From the NCBI RefSeq assembly GCF_900176345.1, contig NZ_FWXU01000028.1, positions 1 to 64,000 on the forward strand: a stretch of DNA of 64,000 nt. Direction: 5' to 3'. The number at the start of each line of letters is the position of its first letter. The stretch's first letter is position 1. Of this stretch, positions 51,822-60,764 are shown piece by piece. Below the pieces are notes generated by a model. That model was not told where the DNA came from. It was given only the letters and a program-made list of their open reading frames with translations, and did not search any database. Source of the stretch: Rhizobium sp. RU36D (GTDB lineage: Bacteria; Pseudomonadota; Alphaproteobacteria; Rhizobiales; Rhizobiaceae). Made by a program: the position numbers and the translations under genes.

Positions 51822-52904
51822 CTATTCCGCTTCGTGGCCAGCGCCGGATAACGACCGGCCGGTCCTGGGATCGAACGCCATCAGATGCCGCAATTCCAAA
51901 TGCACATCGATCGTCTGGTCTGGATCGATGTCGTGAATTCCGTGCTCCAGCATGACCCAGCGCGATCCGGCATAGTCGAGATGGATGAAGCTCTCGGATC
52001 CGGCAATCTCCGAAACCATCGTGCGGGCCGATAGAGCGATCGTGCCGCTGCGAGGCTTTAGGAAAACATGGTGCGGCTGGAACGCGACGGTGACCGGACC
52101 ATTGGGAATGCCGGTCAGGTGCACCGGCAGGTCCATGACCTTGCGATCGCCCAGCAAGAGGCTGCCATCGGACTTCACGAGATCAATCGTGTTCAATGGC
52201 GGATCGGCAAAAGTGCGGGCCGTCAGAAGATCGGCCGGATTGCGGTAGACCTTGATCGTCTCGTCGAACTGCGTGATCCGGCCTTCGCTGAGCGCGGCTG
52301 TATTGCCGCCCAGAAGCAGCGCCTCCGCAGGCTCGGTCGTCGCATAAACGAAGATCGCACCCGACTCGGCAAAGAGCTTCGGCAATTCTTCACGCAATTC
52401 CTCACGCAGCTTATAATCGAGATTGGCCAGCGGCTCATCCAGCAGCACCAGCTTGGCATTCTTGACAATGGCCCGCGCAAGCGCCGTGCGTTGCTGCTGG
52501 CCGCCCGAGAGGTTGAGCGGCAGACGGTCAAGATAGGGTGTCAGACGCAACAGTTCCGCAGCCTTGCGCACTTCCCGGTCGATCGTTGCCGCATCCTTGC
52601 CGGCGATGCGCATCGGAGAGGCGATGTTTTCGTAGACGGTAAATGCAGGATAGTTAATGAACTGCTGGTAGACCATGGCGACACTGCGCTTCTGCACCGC
52701 GACACCGGTCACGTCTTCGCCGTCGAAATGGATTGAACCGCCGGTCGGCTTGTCGAGACCGGCCATCAGCCGCATCAGCGAGGTCTTGCCGGACAGGGTC
52801 GGACCCAACAGAACGTTCAGCGATCCCCGCTGCAATGTCAGATCGGTAGGACGAATATGATATTCGTTCCCGACCATCTTCGACACTTTGCGCAATTCCA
52901 GCAT
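51822..52904 (-). CDS. glpS: Glycerol ABC transporter ATP-binding protein, variant switch residue
   Basis: 360 residues from ATG 52904 (GAGG upstream; the open frame is longer but begins without family character). Walker A GPTLSGKTS (34-42), a proper signature LSGGQQQRTALARA (133-146) and Walker B LVLLDEP (152-158) are present. The switch region reads YATTEPAEA, with Thr190 where ATPases normally have His. The defect is thus complementary to that of GlpT. Confidence 0.93.
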   Translation of the reverse strand: MLELRKVSKMVGNEYHIRPTDLTLQRGSLNVLLGPTLSGKTSLMRLMAGLDKPTGGSIHFDGEDVTGVAVQKRSVAMVYQQFINYPAFTVYENIASPMRIAGKDAATIDREVRKAAELLRLTPYLDRLPLNLSGGQQQRTALARAIVKNAKLVLLDEPLANLDYKLREELREELPKLFAESGAIFVYATTEPAEALLLGGNTAALSEGRITQFDETIKVYRNPADLLTARTFADPPLNTIDLVKSDGSLLLGDRKVMDLPVHLTGIPNGPVTVAFQPHHVFLKPRSGTIALSARTMVSEIAGSESFIHLDYAGSRWVMLEHGIHDIDPDQTIDVHLELRHLMAFDPRTGRSLSGAGHEAE

Positions 52905-52961
52905 TCGTCCTCGGGCCTCCCAACCCTCAGGCAATGTCTCCACCGGCAAGCGACTACACGA

Positions 52962-54473
52962 CTACAAAACCGCTTCCCTTGCCAGATAGTCCTCAAGGCC
53001 CGCTGCTTCCTCACGCGAAAGGAACAGGCCCTGCTTGGTTCGCCGCCACAGAATATCCTCCGCGGTGCGAGCCCATTCGAATTCCATCAGATAGCGCACT
53101 TCGGCCTCGTACAGCGTACCGCCGAAAAGCCGCCCAAGCTCTGCTTCAGATTTCGCCTTTCCAAGCACCATGGGCGCCCTGGTCCCGTAGCATCGGATCA
53201 GGCGCTCAGCATAGACGGTCGAAATGAAGGGGTAAGAGGCCCTGAGAGCCTGGACCTGCTTTGTGACCGCAGTCACTGCAAAATCGCCGCCCGGAAGCGA
53301 GCTTCCGGCTGTCCAGGGACCGCCGCGAGCCCCGATCGCTTCGCTGATCTTCTCAAGCGCATGCTCGGCCAGGCGACGATAGGTCGTCAACTTGCCACCA
53401 AAGACGTTCAGCAGCGGCACGCCGCCGTCCGTCTCCACCTTCAACACGTAGTCACGTGTGGCTTCCTGCGCCTTGGATGCACCGTCATCATAGAGCGGGC
53501 GAACCGCCGAATAGCTCCAGACGATATCCTCGGGCCGCACCGGCTCCTGAAAATACTCACTTGCCGCATTGCAGAGATAGGAGACTTCTTCGTCGCTGAT
53601 CTTCACATCCTTCGGGTCGTCGCGATAGTCCCTGTCGGTAGTCCCGATCAGGGTGAACTCGCCCTCATAGGGTATGGCGAAAATGATGCGATTGTCGGGG
53701 TTCTGGAAAAAGTATGCGCGCGGATCGGAAAACTTCTTGCGCACGATAATGTGGCTGCCCTGCACGAGGCGCACATTGTGCACGTTGTTCTTACCCACCG
53801 CGCCGGCAAGCACCTGGTCCACCCATGGACCGGCGGCATTCACCAGCATGCGCGCAGAAAACGTCCTGGTCTCACGCGAATCATTGGACCGGACCGTGAC
53901 CTGCCACAGGCCATTCTCCCGGCGGGCGGACGTGACCTTGTAACGGCTGAGGATCGTGGCGCCACGATCGGCAGCGTCCCGGGCATTGAGCACCACCATG
54001 CGGGCATCATCAACCCAGCCGTCGGAATATTCGAACGCCTTGGTGAAGATCGGCTTCAGCGGCTTGCTAGCGGGATCGCGCCGCATATCCAAAGTCTTGG
54101 TGGCCGGCAGAAGCTTGCGGCCGCCCAGGTGATCATAGAGAAATAGGCCAAGACGGATAAGCCAGGCCGGGCGGATGCCGCCCTTCTGGAACGGAAGCAC
54201 GAAACGGAGCGGCCAGATGACGTGCGGCGCCATGGCCCACAGCACCTCGCGCTCCATCAGAGCCTCACGCACCAGGCGAAACTCGTAATGCTCCAGATAG
54301 CGCAAGCCGCCATGGATCAGCTTTGTTGCGCCGGATGACGTGCCCGACGCGAAGTCGTTCATCTCCGCCAAGGCAACCGAATAGCCGCGGCCGCTCGCAT
54401 CGCGCGCGATCCCGCAGCCATTGATGCCGCCACCTACAACAAAGATATCGAAAACCGTTTTGCCTGACATCAT
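52962..54473 (-). CDS. glpD: Aerobic glycerol-3-phosphate dehydrogenase
   Basis: 503 residues from the tandem ATG at 54473/54470. FAD-binding start FDIFVVGGGINGCGIARDAS; SSGATKLIHGGLRYLEHYEF is the highly conserved GlpD block, and AAGPWVDQV and PYEGEFTLIGTTDRDY follow. It passes electrons from glycerol 3-phosphate to quinone at the inner membrane. It is the first structural gene of the operon, 106 bp after glpR, with repeated GlpR-type sites before it. Confidence 0.96.
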   Translation of the reverse strand: MMSGKTVFDIFVVGGGINGCGIARDASGRGYSVALAEMNDFASGTSSGATKLIHGGLRYLEHYEFRLVREALMEREVLWAMAPHVIWPLRFVLPFQKGGIRPAWLIRLGLFLYDHLGGRKLLPATKTLDMRRDPASKPLKPIFTKAFEYSDGWVDDARMVVLNARDAADRGATILSRYKVTSARRENGLWQVTVRSNDSRETRTFSARMLVNAAGPWVDQVLAGAVGKNNVHNVRLVQGSHIIVRKKFSDPRAYFFQNPDNRIIFAIPYEGEFTLIGTTDRDYRDDPKDVKISDEEVSYLCNAASEYFQEPVRPEDIVWSYSAVRPLYDDGASKAQEATRDYVLKVETDGGVPLLNVFGGKLTTYRRLAEHALEKISEAIGARGGPWTAGSSLPGGDFAVTAVTKQVQALRASYPFISTVYAERLIRCYGTRAPMVLGKAKSEAELGRLFGGTLYEAEVRYLMEFEWARTAEDILWRRTKQGLFLSREEAAGLEDYLAREAVL

Positions 54474-54540
54474 CCCACCCATTTCGCACTGCACTAGTTT
54501 TTTGCAATTGCGAAAGCATGAATATCTAATTCGAAAATGA

Positions 54541-54557
54541 AACGAATGTCAAACGAA
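54541..54557. promoter_or_regulatory. Candidate GlpR sites upstream of glpD
   Basis: Two AACGAA repeats at 54541-54546 and 54552-54557, 11 bp apart start to start (one helical turn), about 70 bp upstream of glpD. The same hexamer forms the inverted repeat before glpR. Confidence 0.55.
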
Positions 54558-54579
54558 CTTTAAATAAAAGCCGCCGCGT

Positions 54580-55356
54580 TCAGGAAATGGCCGGTTGAGA
54601 AGTTTCTATCAGCCGCACATCGCCATCAATGCAAACCGCGCGTACCGAGGCGCTGGGACAATGATCGGTGATGAAGGTGTGGACCTGCGAGATATGGCCG
54701 ATCCGCACCGGCGCCGTGCGTTCGAACTTGGAGGCATCGGACACAAGGATGACGTGGCGGGCATTGGCCATGATGGCCTGCGCCACCTTCACCTCGCGAT
54801 AATCGAAGTCTAGCAGCGCCCCATCCTCATCAATCGCCGAGACGCCGATGACGGCGAAATCGACCTTGAACTGTCGAATGAAATCGACTGCCGCCTCGCC
54901 GACGATACCGCCGTCAGATCCACGCACCACGCCGCCGGCGATAACCACCTCAATCGAGGGAAAGATCCTCAAGCGATTGGCAACATTGATGTTATTGGTG
55001 ATCACCATCAATTCGCGATGATCGATCAGGGCTTCGCCCACCGCCTCCGTCGTCGTACCGATATTGATGAACAGCGAGGAATTATCGGGAATAATGGCAG
55101 CGGCGGCGCGCCCGATCGCCTGCTTCTCCAGCGCCGCCATGGAGCGACGGGCCTCGTATTTGACGTTTTCATTGCCGCTGGGAAACACCGCTCCGCCATG
55201 AATGCGGTTGAGCGCCCGTTCGTCGCAGAGATCGTTCAGATCCTTGCGGATGGTCTGCGGCGTCACGGCAAAGCGCACCGCAAGTTCCTCCACCATGACA
55301 CGCCCCTGCTCCTTGGCCAGGGCCATGATCTCAACCTGCCGCGCCGACAACAACAT
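54580..55356 (-). CDS. glpR: DeoR/GlpR family repressor of the glycerol operon
   Basis: 258 residues. Helix-turn-helix VMVEELAVRFAVTPQTIRKDL (20-40) with the family's NRIHGGAV wing; the sugar-phosphate-sensing C-terminal domain has LFINIGTTTEAVGEAL, TNNINVAN and GGVVRGSDGGIVGEAAV. Directly upstream of glpD on the same strand, in the order found in R. leguminosarum, so glycerol 3-phosphate is the expected inducer. Confidence 0.93.
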   Translation of the reverse strand: MLLSARQVEIMALAKEQGRVMVEELAVRFAVTPQTIRKDLNDLCDERALNRIHGGAVFPSGNENVKYEARRSMAALEKQAIGRAAAAIIPDNSSLFINIGTTTEAVGEALIDHRELMVITNNINVANRLRIFPSIEVVIAGGVVRGSDGGIVGEAAVDFIRQFKVDFAVIGVSAIDEDGALLDFDYREVKVAQAIMANARHVILVSDASKFERTAPVRIGHISQVHTFITDHCPSASVRAVCIDGDVRLIETSQPAIS

Positions 55357-55369
55357 ACCAACCTCCCGA

Positions 55370-55405
55370 CATTCGTTTTTTCTTCATCCTAGAACAAAAC
55401 GAATG
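55370..55405. promoter_or_regulatory. Inverted repeat upstream of glpR, candidate autoregulatory operator
   Basis: Perfect 10-bp arms CATTCGTTTT (55370-55379) and AAAACGAATG (55396-55405) with a 16-base spacer, starting 14 bp before the glpR start codon. It contains the TTCGTT hexamer seen before glpD. Confidence 0.65.
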
Positions 55406-55537
55406 CGGAACAAGTGCGTCTTTAGGAACGCCCTGAAAGGGGCGTGAATGCCGATACCGACAGTTCAAAGTTCGCTACCGAACACGGCGGTAGGCGTAGA
55501 TCACCTGGTCAAAGTGGGAAATCCCTCCCTTGAGTGA

Positions 55538-58129
55538 TCAATGCCCCACCGCCGTCGGGATCCGATAGAGACTCAGGTCCTGGTTGCGATAAATCAGCGT
55601 GAAGTCGGCGGGCACCTGGCGGGCGTTGCGCACGACCGCATAATAGTGCCCATACTGACGCTTCAGTTCCGTCGCCTCCGGCGAGATTTCGCCATTCAGC
55701 ACTTTCTCATTGATATCAAGCCGCTTCATTCGCTCCGCCACGTTGATCCGCAGGTCGTTGAAGCTGGTGAACCAGGAGGACAAGTAGAACTGTCGCTCTG
55801 CCACGGCCGAATAGGAATTCCATCCGTCCCCAATGCGTTGTTCTGGGCCGGTCAGGTCCGTGAACAACAGCGCATCCTTTTCCACATCGGTGCGGACCTT
55901 CGTCCACATGTCGTACATGGCGGGGGTCAGCTTGTCCTTGTCCCCGTTCATGAACTGGGGATCAATTCGCACCCAACCCGCGCCGACGCCAACCACGAGC
56001 AATCCCATCCCCGCGGTGATCAGCAGGAGCATGGCCCGCCGCAGGAAGACGAAGTGGCGGCCCTCCAGCGCCAGCGAGAACAGGCATATGGCGACCATCA
56101 CCGGCACCCAAACGAAGAAGGTCTGCGACCCGCCATAATCCCGGGTTGCGATGTAAGGTAGCGTCATCACGGCACCGGCCAGCAGCATGCGCCAGACCCG
56201 GCGAACCTCCTGCCTATAAAGGATGACCGCCAGGGCCACACCGAGGAGATTCAGCATGGCGACGGAGTAGAAGAGGTATGGATAGGCCACATAGGCAGCA
56301 AACCCGCACCAGTAGGCGGCAGAGAGAAAGCCTAGCCGCACCCGCAGCAGTGCAAGGCCGATCACCACCCAGCCAAGGTCACGCAGGGCGGAGATGAAGA
56401 TCACCATGGGATCTGAGACATGCTGGTTGAACAGCAGGATACGCACCTCGGGCCCAGGTACGTAGAGATGCCAGTAGACGCGCCCCCAGTTGATGAGGCT
56501 AACCGACCCCACTGCCAACACCACCAAACCCGCGATCACAATAACCGTTAGCTGCCCCCGGGTGGGCCGTCGTCTGAAGAAGAGCTGCAGAAGGTCGAAG
56601 CCGAGGATCAGGGGCCAGGAGACGAATACCGCCATCTTGGAAAGGGCCGCACCGGCGGCAATGCTCATTCCTGCCGCTGCCGTGCCGATCGGACTGCCGG
56701 CTGTCAGTGGCCGCAGAGCGAAGGCCGAGAAAATGAGCGGTATGGCCAGCGGCACGGCGGGCGAATCCACGGCAAAGCTCGGATAGCGCGTCGCCGTCAT
56801 CACCAGGGCAGTGACCAGCAGGACGAACCACGGATCGCGGAGCGGTTCTCCCTGCTCCCGCGCCGCATTCGCCGCGCCATAAAGGCCGCTGGCCAGCCAG
56901 CAGCCGAAAAAGATCCCATTGCTGCAGGTGAGGAAGGCCATGGCGTCGAAGCCCGGAACGTTGAGGAAGGCCGCTCCATAAATCATCGGTGGTGTATTGC
57001 CGTAGGGCAGTATATTGCCTTCTGCCGCCAGGTTCCACAGCGGATAGAGGGAGACCTTCAGCGTGTGGATCACGCCAGCGCTGTGGGCGATGTCGCCTTG
57101 GGTGCCGTTGCTCAGGGTCTCTGTCGGCCCGTGCCACAGCAGAGCCATGTACAATGCATATAAGGCGATCGGCACCGCGCAGCCGCCGAGGACAGTCAGG
57201 AGCCTGACCAAATCGGCCCGGTCGGGCCGCCAAACCAGCAGCGGTGTCCACGACAGCACCAGGAGCAACGGCGCCAGCCATCGGCCAATGCCATCCCCGA
57301 TGAAGAATGCCGCCAGCAACACCGTCAGCGGCAGGGCCAGAGGATAGCCGTAAAATAGCCACTGGCTGGCCCGTCCACCCGCCTGGCGCTGGACGAGGGC
57401 GCCCATGGACATGGCGGTTAGCGCCACAAGGCCGAACAAGACGAAGCCTATCAGCGTGTGCCCCGCGATCAGACGGATAAGTCCCCAGTCCTTGGTCGCA
57501 CCGTTGAGTTCGTTGATTGGGTGAATGATCCCGGCTGCCACCAGCGCGAGAATGGACCCGCCACCGGCGAGCATGAGGGCCGTTCCCCCGGCTAGAACTG
57601 CAGTCTGGCGTCCCAGGCACCAGTCAAACAGATTTCGGCCCCAGAGCAGCAAGAACACGAGAGTTAGCAGCACGTTGCCAGCCATCACCGCTGGCTCTAG
57701 TTGGAGCGTTGCCGTTACCCGGTAGCTGCGGCCGTTGGTCCGCGGGTCGCTGTTGTCGCTGGCTGAGAAGTAGAGCTGCTCCTTCCAGTGCGAATAAACG
57801 CCTCCGCCGATCTTGCGGATGTCGTCGTGCGAGGCGTGCATCGGGCCGAGAGACCGTCCGTCCTCCTGCAGCGTCAGGGTCGAACGATTGCCGTTAAGGC
57901 CGTCGGAGCCGATCTCGAAGGGGAATTGGGTCTGGAGCCTGTCCTGGATGTTGGCTTGATAGGCCGATCCGGATTCGGCCAATATCTGGTCGGAGGGAAT
58001 GTCAGCGCTGATGGTCCAGACACCAAGCGCCAAGACGAGTGCGCAGAGATAGACTAGCGCGATCACGCTCCCTAGCAGCGAGCCTACCAGTGTCCAAACC
58101 GTCCTACCCATTGCCACCGTCCCCCGCAT
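55538..58129 (-). CDS. Large GT-C-like membrane protein, probable envelope glycosyltransferase
   Basis: 863 residues. One N-terminal helix (9-36) is followed by a periplasmic domain of about 110 residues (to RVTATLQLEP), then twelve or so helices, then a C-terminal periplasmic domain of about 150 residues ending with YYAVVRNARQVP and IYRNQDLSLYRIP. This layout fits GT-C transferases that use lipid-linked sugars (PMT, ArnT or the third gene of gtr operons), but I see no diagnostic DD/DE motif with certainty. ATG 58129 is used; ATG 58111 has the better ribosome site. It is the last gene of the cluster that contains GtrA and a GT2. Confidence 0.65.
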   Translation of the reverse strand: MRGTVAMGRTVWTLVGSLLGSVIALVYLCALVLALGVWTISADIPSDQILAESGSAYQANIQDRLQTQFPFEIGSDGLNGNRSTLTLQEDGRSLGPMHASHDDIRKIGGGVYSHWKEQLYFSASDNSDPRTNGRSYRVTATLQLEPAVMAGNVLLTLVFLLLWGRNLFDWCLGRQTAVLAGGTALMLAGGGSILALVAAGIIHPINELNGATKDWGLIRLIAGHTLIGFVLFGLVALTAMSMGALVQRQAGGRASQWLFYGYPLALPLTVLLAAFFIGDGIGRWLAPLLLVLSWTPLLVWRPDRADLVRLLTVLGGCAVPIALYALYMALLWHGPTETLSNGTQGDIAHSAGVIHTLKVSLYPLWNLAAEGNILPYGNTPPMIYGAAFLNVPGFDAMAFLTCSNGIFFGCWLASGLYGAANAAREQGEPLRDPWFVLLVTALVMTATRYPSFAVDSPAVPLAIPLIFSAFALRPLTAGSPIGTAAAGMSIAAGAALSKMAVFVSWPLILGFDLLQLFFRRRPTRGQLTVIVIAGLVVLAVGSVSLINWGRVYWHLYVPGPEVRILLFNQHVSDPMVIFISALRDLGWVVIGLALLRVRLGFLSAAYWCGFAAYVAYPYLFYSVAMLNLLGVALAVILYRQEVRRVWRMLLAGAVMTLPYIATRDYGGSQTFFVWVPVMVAICLFSLALEGRHFVFLRRAMLLLITAGMGLLVVGVGAGWVRIDPQFMNGDKDKLTPAMYDMWTKVRTDVEKDALLFTDLTGPEQRIGDGWNSYSAVAERQFYLSSWFTSFNDLRINVAERMKRLDINEKVLNGEISPEATELKRQYGHYYAVVRNARQVPADFTLIYRNQDLSLYRIPTAVGH

Positions 58130-58174
58130 CTTTTTCCGTTCCGACGCCTGTGCTCGGCCATAGGCCGCATGACA

Positions 58175-58747
58175 TCAGTCCAATGATTTTTTCATGTACA
58201 AAAAAGGCGCTGGCTTCGCGCCGCTAGCGCCTACGACCCGGAAGCCATTGCGCTCATAAAAGCTGATCGCGCGGTTGTCTACCCGGTTTTCCGTGCGCAC
58301 CAGATAAGCGGGAAAGCCCGCCTCCCGCAGCAGCTTTTCCGCATGGCGCAGCAGCAAGGTGCCCTCCCCTGCGCTTTGGCGCCCAGCTGCCACGAAAATG
58401 GCAACGATCTCTGGCAGGTCCGCAATATCAGGAGTTTCGCCCTCGCCGCCGGCCAGCGCCGCCAGCAGGTTGGAGGGATGCCGCAGGAGAGCCCAGGCCA
58501 GCGTTGTGCGAAGGGCGCTGCGCCGCGTCAGGGTCTTTGGAGACAAACTGAGCAGGGCTGCGCCGCGGACCTCGCCGTCTTCGCTCAGCGCAAGGACGTG
58601 CTCAAGGTTGGATCTTGCAGCAAACGCATAGAAGGACCGCGCAAACGGCAACCCGAGCCGGGAGATGCGCGACCCCGGGAGCACTTCCACATGAAGTCGG
58701 GCCACCGCGTCCAGCACCCTCCGATCCGGATCGAGCAGAACCGTCAT
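58175..58747 (-). CDS. GNAT family N-acetyltransferase
   Basis: 190 residues from ATG 58747, overlapping the GtrA stop (ATGA). GNAT fold: GEVRGAALLSLSP (beta 4), VAIFVAAGRQSAGEGTLLLRHAEKLLREA split over the acetyl-CoA loop, where AAGRQSAGEGTLLL stands for the Q-x-x-G-x-G/A loop, and the terminal NRAISFYERNGFRVVG. It may acetylate an amino sugar made by the aminotransferase of the cluster. Cytoplasmic. Confidence 0.82.
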   Translation of the reverse strand: MTVLLDPDRRVLDAVARLHVEVLPGSRISRLGLPFARSFYAFAARSNLEHVLALSEDGEVRGAALLSLSPKTLTRRSALRTTLAWALLRHPSNLLAALAGGEGETPDIADLPEIVAIFVAAGRQSAGEGTLLLRHAEKLLREAGFPAYLVRTENRVDNRAISFYERNGFRVVGASGAKPAPFLYMKKSLD

Positions 58748-59187
58748 GTCCGGTCCGCCCCGTGTCTGGCGGCCGAGCGGGCCTGGGCGATGAACCGGGT
58801 GCACAGGAAGTGCAATGGCAGCAGGATGCACTGAGTGATGACCGGATACATCACCGGCGATACGTCGATGTTTCGCTGGATCCAGCGGAAAACCGCGATG
58901 CTGACGGCTGTGTAGGCTACATTGTAGGCAAACAGCATAAGGAACTTGAGCACGGTGAACCTGCTCTTGAACACGGAAACCATGTTCAGGACCACGACAT
59001 ACAGGATGCCGAACACCGTCGAGACAATATAGGATACCAGCGGCGAGGCCCAGAGCAGCAGACCGATATAGAGCACATAGGTCAGCAGGAAGTTCGAGCC
59101 GCCAACTATCAGGAAATTGATGACCTGCCTGGACAGAACGGTCCATTTCTCGGGAAGGGACGGCTTTCCGGGGCTAAGAGGCTTCAT
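58744..59187 (-). CDS. GtrA-like membrane protein (putative polyprenyl-phosphate-sugar flippase)
   Basis: 147 residues with four hydrophobic helices, the GtrA layout: FLIVGGSNFLLTYVLYIGLLL at helix 1, SYIVSTVFGILYVVVLNMVSVF, FLMLFAYNVAYTAVSIAVF and a last helix with PLHFLCTRF. GtrA proteins are thought to flip undecaprenyl-phosphate-linked sugar for GtrB/GtrC-type glycosylation. A GT2 C-terminus at the window's right edge and the 863-residue membrane protein are plausible partners. Confidence 0.85.
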   Translation of the reverse strand: MKPLSPGKPSLPEKWTVLSRQVINFLIVGGSNFLLTYVLYIGLLLWASPLVSYIVSTVFGILYVVVLNMVSVFKSRFTVLKFLMLFAYNVAYTAVSIAVFRWIQRNIDVSPVMYPVITQCILLPLHFLCTRFIAQARSAARHGADRT

Positions 59188-59195
59188 GTTTACTC

Positions 59196-60764
59196 CTAGG
59201 CGGCGGCAGTGGCGATGCGATCAGCATTGGCCATCTGCAACAGAGCAACCGTGGTGGCGGGAATGGCAGGAAGGACCGCACCGTCGACAACATGCACCCG
59301 GCCGAAGCCAGCTAGACGGCCAAGCACGTCAGTGGAAAGGCCGCGGCGGTTGTCGCCACCCATCGGAAGGGAGGCGCCGAAGTGGTTACCACCGCCGGGA
59401 TCACCCACCATGGTAAGGGGAAGGAGGCCGAGGACGCCCTGCCTCAGCAGCCGGGCGGAGAGGTGGCGTGCCACCGCCAGGCAAGCCCGGCGGGCCGCAG
59501 GGTTCGGAACGGCCGAAATCTGAAGGCGGGAGGGGCCCTCCCCTGCTGACGCCTTCAAAACCAGTTGCAGCGAAGAGGACTGACTGGAATGGAGCCCACC
59601 CCACGCGATCATCATGCGTTCATAGCCGAACCGCATTACCGCCTTCCGCATGGAGGGAGTCCACGGGTCCACACCCATGCCCTGCAGCACAAGATCGCTG
59701 ATCGCCGAGATCTGGGCGTGGTACCAATGGGGCGATAGCCGGGGAGCCTTGAAATCGACGAAGAGATTGGCCAGCGCATTGATACGTGGCCATTCCAGCG
59801 GTGTGCGGCGCCACTGCAGTAGCGGCAGAACATACTTCTGGCTGTCCTTTACCGCCACCGGCGTATCGTAGAGGCCAAGGCTCTCGAGCACCAGACGGGT
59901 CGACTGAATGGCGCCCGCGGCGACAAACACCCGGTCGTACTCCTCAATGCGGGATGCGCCCTCCGAAAGGTTGCGCACCGTCAGACGCACCCGTCCGTCC
60001 ACCTCTTCGAAGCGCTGCACGATGACACCGGTGCGGTAAAAGAGCTGTCCCTCTGCATGCAGCCGGTCGAACTGCGGCGCGCTGGAAAATATCTTCTGGT
60101 ACACGCAGCCAGACAAGCAGAATCCGCAGTAGCGGCACCCTTGGGCCTCCACCGCGAGCCGCGAGGCCCCGGCCAGAAACGGCGCGTCGGGCGATGATCG
60201 AACGCGCCGCAAGGCCTTGAGCAGGTGCGCGGCCTGCTGTGGCATCTCAAGCGCACGAGAATTCTCAGTCAGCAGGGGAAACGCGCCCGCCAAGTCGTCC
60301 TCGCGCGCCGAAAGCGGCATCAGCGCCAGCACGCGGCGATACGATGGCTCGAGGTCGGCAGCCTTGATTGGCCAGCCCGCGAGATCGTCGGGATGAGTAG
60401 GTAGGACCGCCCCACCCCAAGCCACGCTGTATCCGCCCTTTGCGAAGCTGCCACTGGGTAGCCCGCTATCCACCTCCAGCGGCAGAAGATCAGTGGACCC
60501 GGCGGTGTAGAAATCGCTGCCGAACACACGCTTCTTCGGTACCTTGCCCTTGCCCAGGCTATCGTTCGCGGTGACGAGGCGGCGGTCTGCGCCGGTCCAG
60601 TTCTCGGGCTCGACGGTCTCAAGGCGCCGGGTCACGGCCAGCGTGGCCTCGGGTAACCGTTCACCGACGTCGAGGACTTCGGGCCGAAATCCTCGACGGA
60701 TCAGCGCTTGCGCGCAGGCGAGCCCAGTCAGTCCAGAGCCGATGACGGCGACTTTCGGCGTCAT
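59196..60764 (-). CDS. GMC-like FAD-dependent oxidoreductase with four-cysteine cluster
   Basis: 522 residues. FAD-binding start KVAVIGSGLTGLACAQAL (GxGxxG) and GMC-type C-terminus with NHFGASLPMGG and VHVVDGAVLPAIPATTVALL. Between them, residues 210-220 read CRYCGFCLSGC, a C-x2-C-x2-C-x3-C arrangement that could hold an iron-sulphur cluster or disulphides. GMC enzymes oxidise alcohols; here a sugar hydroxyl is the likely target, giving the keto group needed by the aminotransferase encoded next door. The start overlaps the aminotransferase stop (ATGA). Confidence 0.82.
   Translation of the reverse strand: MTPKVAVIGSGLTGLACAQALIRRGFRPEVLDVGERLPEATLAVTRRLETVEPENWTGADRRLVTANDSLGKGKVPKKRVFGSDFYTAGSTDLLPLEVDSGLPSGSFAKGGYSVAWGGAVLPTHPDDLAGWPIKAADLEPSYRRVLALMPLSAREDDLAGAFPLLTENSRALEMPQQAAHLLKALRRVRSSPDAPFLAGASRLAVEAQGCRYCGFCLSGCVYQKIFSSAPQFDRLHAEGQLFYRTGVIVQRFEEVDGRVRLTVRNLSEGASRIEEYDRVFVAAGAIQSTRLVLESLGLYDTPVAVKDSQKYVLPLLQWRRTPLEWPRINALANLFVDFKAPRLSPHWYHAQISAISDLVLQGMGVDPWTPSMRKAVMRFGYERMMIAWGGLHSSQSSSLQLVLKASAGEGPSRLQISAVPNPAARRACLAVARHLSARLLRQGVLGLLPLTMVGDPGGGNHFGASLPMGGDNRRGLSTDVLGRLAGFGRVHVVDGAVLPAIPATTVALLQMANADRIATAAA

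Noticed and set aside
55490..55537. An open stretch after the 863-residue protein's stop, in the same frame
   Set aside because: Only about 18 codons before the next stop; most likely chance rather than a readthrough extension or gene remnant.
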